Assembly: GCA_009785595.1 (NCBI GenBank)
Contig: WQVZ01000007.1
Location: forward strand, 1-42,380
Direction: 5' to 3'
Length of the DNA: 42,380 nucleotides
DNA from: Defluviitaleaceae bacterium
Lineage (GTDB): Bacteria > Bacillota > Clostridia > Lachnospirales > WRAX01
The notes below the pieces were generated by a model, which saw nothing but the letters and a program-made list of their open reading frames with translations, searched no databases and was not told the origin of the DNA. Position 1 is the stretch's first letter; every line of letters starts with the position of its first letter. A program made the translations under genes and the position numbers. This document shows positions 40,852-42,380 of this stretch, one piece after another.

Positions 40852-41007
40852 ATGTTTGGTCCATTTTGGGGCGGCTCTTGGGGCGGCTTTAACGGCTTTC
40901 ACCGTCACCACCATAATCACTTTTGGGGTTCAAGACCCTGGGGCGGCTGCGGGCCCTTTGGCTGCGGGCGCGGCTTTTGGCCCGGCACCGGCAGACGCTG
41001 GTGGTAG
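40852..41007 (+). CDS. 51-residue Gly/Trp/His-rich protein
   Basis: The sequence starts MFGPFWGGSWGGF, has a central HRHHHNHF, then WGGCGPFGCGRGFWPG and ends RRWW. Roughly a third is glycine, with seven Trp, two Cys and six His. AAAGGAGG is ideally placed before the ATG. Composition resembles short Gly/aromatic spore-coat or crust peptides of Bacillota, and the His run could bind metal; both are inference. A terminator follows at 41075. Confidence 0.7.
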   Translation: MFGPFWGGSWGGFNGFHRHHHNHFWGSRPWGGCGPFGCGRGFWPGTGRRWW

Positions 41008-41024
41008 GCACATTTAGACTTTCT

Positions 41025-41050
41025 GTAGGGGCGATCGTCCTCGATCGCCC
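41025..41050. repeat. GTAGGGGCG palindrome with variant centre
   Basis: GTAGGGGCGATCG, loop TCCT, CGATCGCCC. Same flanks as the other GGGGCG repeats, with GATCG in place of GACCTGTGG. Confidence 0.6.
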
Positions 41051-41074
41051 AAAATTAGGCATATCGGCCATTTT

Positions 41075-41105
41075 AAGCGAAGGGCAAGCACCTTCGCTTT
41101 TCTTT
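41075..41105 (+). terminator. Terminator after the Gly/Trp/His-rich gene
   Basis: AAGCGAAGG (41075-41083), loop GCAAGCA, CCTTCGCTT (41091-41099), then TTCTTT. Confidence 0.65.
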
Positions 41106-41130
41106 GCCCTTCTTAACGCCGCTGCCGCAC

Positions 41131-41146
41131 TGTTCCACGTGGAACA
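41131..41146. promoter_or_regulatory. parS site (ParB/Spo0J binding), intergenic
   Basis: TGTTCCACGTGGAACA, identical to the copy at 4086. It lies between the small-gene terminator and the 3' end of dtd. Confidence 0.9.
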
Positions 41147-41169
41147 TTTTATGGAGCATTTTATCAAAC

Positions 41170-41613
41170 TTATATTTCCACAACAATTGTGTACGGCCCA
41201 TCGTTTATCAGCCTTACCTTCATGTCTGCACCAAAGATACCAGCGGCTACCTTGGCAAAACCCGGGTTGCTACGGCAGCACTGCACAAAGTGCTCGTACA
41301 GCTCATTGCCCAGCTCCGGCGGGGCGGCATCTATAAAACTGGGACGGTTGCCTTTTTTGGTATCTGCGCACAAGGTAAATTGGGATATCACCAAAATTTC
41401 GCCGCCAATATCACTGACAGACAGATTGGACTTGCCATTTTCATCCGGAAAAATACGCAGCCTTGCTATTTTGTCTGCCAGGGCTTCAGCTTTGGTTTCG
41501 GTGTCACCGGCGGCAACGCCCAAAAACACCAAAAGGCCCCTGTTTATTTGGCCCACAATTTGGCCGTCTACTGCAACATCCGCCTCCAACACCCTTTGCA
41601 ACACAATTTTCAT
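41170..41613 (-). CDS. dtd: D-aminoacyl-tRNA deacylase
   Basis: 147 residues, standard size. It removes D-amino acids (and glycine from tRNA-Ala) from mischarged tRNA. The active-site segment SQFTLCADTKKGNRPSF matches the SQFTL.AD..KG.RPSF signature, and the Gly-cisPro motif is seen in LINDGPYT near the C-terminus. AAAGGAGCG lies before the ATG. In many Bacillota dtd follows rel; here it stands alone. Confidence 0.95.
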   Translation of the reverse strand: MKIVLQRVLEADVAVDGQIVGQINRGLLVFLGVAAGDTETKAEALADKIARLRIFPDENGKSNLSVSDIGGEILVISQFTLCADTKKGNRPSFIDAAPPELGNELYEHFVQCCRSNPGFAKVAAGIFGADMKVRLINDGPYTIVVEI

Positions 41614-41653
41614 AAGTTACGCGCTCCTTTTTCATTTTTTTAGTAGTAGCATG

Positions 41654-41662
41654 ATTATACCA
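41654..41662 (-). promoter_or_regulatory. Extended -10 promoter of dtd
   Basis: Minus strand TGGTATAAT (41662-41654). No convincing -35 box is present, which is usual for extended -10 promoters. It lies 22 bases from the divergent serC -35. Confidence 0.55.
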
Positions 41663-41681
41663 CAAACAAATCCAAATGCGT

Positions 41682-41710
41682 TTGACTGCATCCTTCTGAT
41701 ATGCTACAAT
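41682..41710 (+). promoter_or_regulatory. Sigma-A promoter of serC
   Basis: TTGACT (41682-41687), 17-base spacer, TACAAT (41705-41710). Start expected near 41717, leaving a leader of about 160 bases. Confidence 0.75.
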
Positions 41711-41711
41711 A

Positions 41712-41818
41712 TATAGCAAACGGCTTTTCAATCCGTGACTGCGTTCGGCTAAAACACCAAACGCCCCTTGGCGTTCTGTTTCCCTTCACGCTCACGGTTT
41801 CAAAGTCCGCTTGCTATA
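41712..41818 (+). other. Foldable 5' leader or palindromic element upstream of serC
   Basis: The outer arms TATAGCAAACGGCTTT (41712-41727) and AAAGTCCGCTTGCTATA (41802-41818) pair with one mismatch and one bulge. Inside, CCGTGA (41733) pairs with TCACGG (41792), and AACGCC-CCTT-GGCGTT (41760-41775) forms a tight hairpin. No T-box (AGGGTGGNACCGCG) or known riboswitch core is visible. It could be a cis-regulatory RNA or another dispersed palindrome. Confidence 0.5.
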
Positions 41819-41878
41819 GGCAAGTTCAGGCATAAACATTTATCGTCCTATCCATTAAAAAATTTAGGAGGAATTATT

Positions 41879-42380
41879 ATGGAAAGAGTGTTTAACTTTT
41901 CGGCAGGACCATCGGTTTTGCCAGAATCTGTACTTAAAACAGCAGCAGCCGATATGCTTAATTACAAAGGCAAGGGCCTGTCTGTTATGGAAATGAGCCA
42001 CCGCTCGAAAGATTTCATCGAAATTTGGGACAACACCCGCGCTGTTTTAAAAGACATCATGAACATTCCAGATAATTACAAAATTCTGTTTCTTCAGGGC
42101 GGGGCGTCTTTGCAGTTTTCTATGATACCCTTAAACCTTATGACCGAGAAAAAGCGTGTTGACATCATGGATACGGGCGTTTGGGCCGCGGGTGCTGTCA
42201 AAGAGGTTCAAAAGCTGGCCAAGGTTGTAAATGTTGTGGCGTCTTCTAAGGCCACTGATTATGACCACATACCCCATATTGACCCTGCAAAGTTTGACCC
42301 GGAAGCAGACTATTTCCATATTACCTCCAACAATACAATCGCCGGCACAAGAATGATCGACAACTGGCCGGACACAGGCA
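41879..42380 (+). CDS. serC: Phosphoserine aminotransferase, C-terminus cut by window edge
   Basis: The first 167 residues are visible. MERVFNFSAGPSVLPESVL, MEMSHRSKDF, LFLQGGASLQFSMIP and NNTIAGTRM are characteristic of SerC, a fold I PLP aminotransferase that makes 3-phosphoserine from 3-phosphohydroxypyruvate and glutamate. TTAGGAGGA precedes the ATG. The PLP lysine lies beyond the window. The promoter and a structured leader are upstream. Confidence 0.95.
   Translation, partial: MERVFNFSAGPSVLPESVLKTAAADMLNYKGKGLSVMEMSHRSKDFIEIWDNTRAVLKDIMNIPDNYKILFLQGGASLQFSMIPLNLMTEKKRVDIMDTGVWAAGAVKEVQKLAKVVNVVASSKATDYDHIPHIDPAKFDPEADYFHITSNNTIAGTRMIDNWPDTG

Noticed and set aside
41712-41878. serC leader considered as a T-box
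   Set aside because: No AGGGTGGNACCGCG antiterminator motif and no specifier-loop arrangement.

Overview
The window looks like chromosomal DNA from an anaerobic member of the Bacillota, most likely class Clostridia. The basis is a 4-hydroxy-3-methylbut-2-enyl diphosphate reductase fused to ribosomal protein S1 behind cmk and plsC, a Bacillus-type AroH chorismate mutase, a Bacillus-like glmU/pth/mfd neighbourhood, a RelQ-size alarmone synthetase, strong Shine-Dalgarno sequences with frequent TTG/GTG starts, a small 2[4Fe-4S] ferredoxin and PepF. Two perfect copies of the 16-bp ParB site parS (4086 and 41131) suggest the segment lies in the origin-proximal part of the chromosome. Species cannot be named from the sequence.

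Layout. 1-3480 (minus): an M16C metalloprotease translationally coupled to a DUF5694-type gene cut by the left edge. 3682-5275 (plus): BaiN/HI0933 flavoprotein and AroH. 5346-6489: two tandem paralogous membrane proteins of unknown function, embedded in short palindromic repeats. 6634-10209: cmk, plsC and the ispH-rpsA fusion, ended by a terminator. 10445-15861: a stand-alone GlmU acetyltransferase half, a frameshifted small gene, pth, mfd and a GNAT acetyltransferase. 15876-18921 (minus): a more A+T-rich block with a receiver-only response regulator, a histidine kinase, a small alarmone synthetase and a DUF4238-like protein, with a scar of duplicated GNAT sequence inside it. 18974-24465 (minus): pepF, ispD, a coiled-coil membrane protein and a copper ATPase. 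24466-25390: a repeat-rich gap and tRNA-Leu(UAG).

25648-36900 (minus) is a tightly packed run of twelve genes that reads like one operon: speD, speA, speE, speB, carboxy(nor)spermidine dehydrogenase, a lipoprotein, carboxy(nor)spermidine decarboxylase, then a polysaccharide deacetylase lipoprotein, two small unknowns, a GT2 glycosyltransferase and a WG-repeat lipoprotein. It starts from a consensus promoter (TTGACA-17-TATAAT) followed by a 5' leader containing an intrinsic terminator before speD, so the whole operon may be controlled by attenuation. It encodes both the S-adenosylmethionine-dependent and the aspartate-semialdehyde-dependent aminopropyl routes.

37117-42380: ferredoxin (divergent from speD), a very large GT-C glycosyltransferase fusion, two tiny Gly/Trp/Phe-rich proteins behind near-identical 30-bp elements that resemble sigma-K promoters, dtd, and the start of serC behind a strong promoter and a foldable 5' leader. 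Several families of short inverted repeats are scattered through the window and in four places touch or form the 3' end of a gene.
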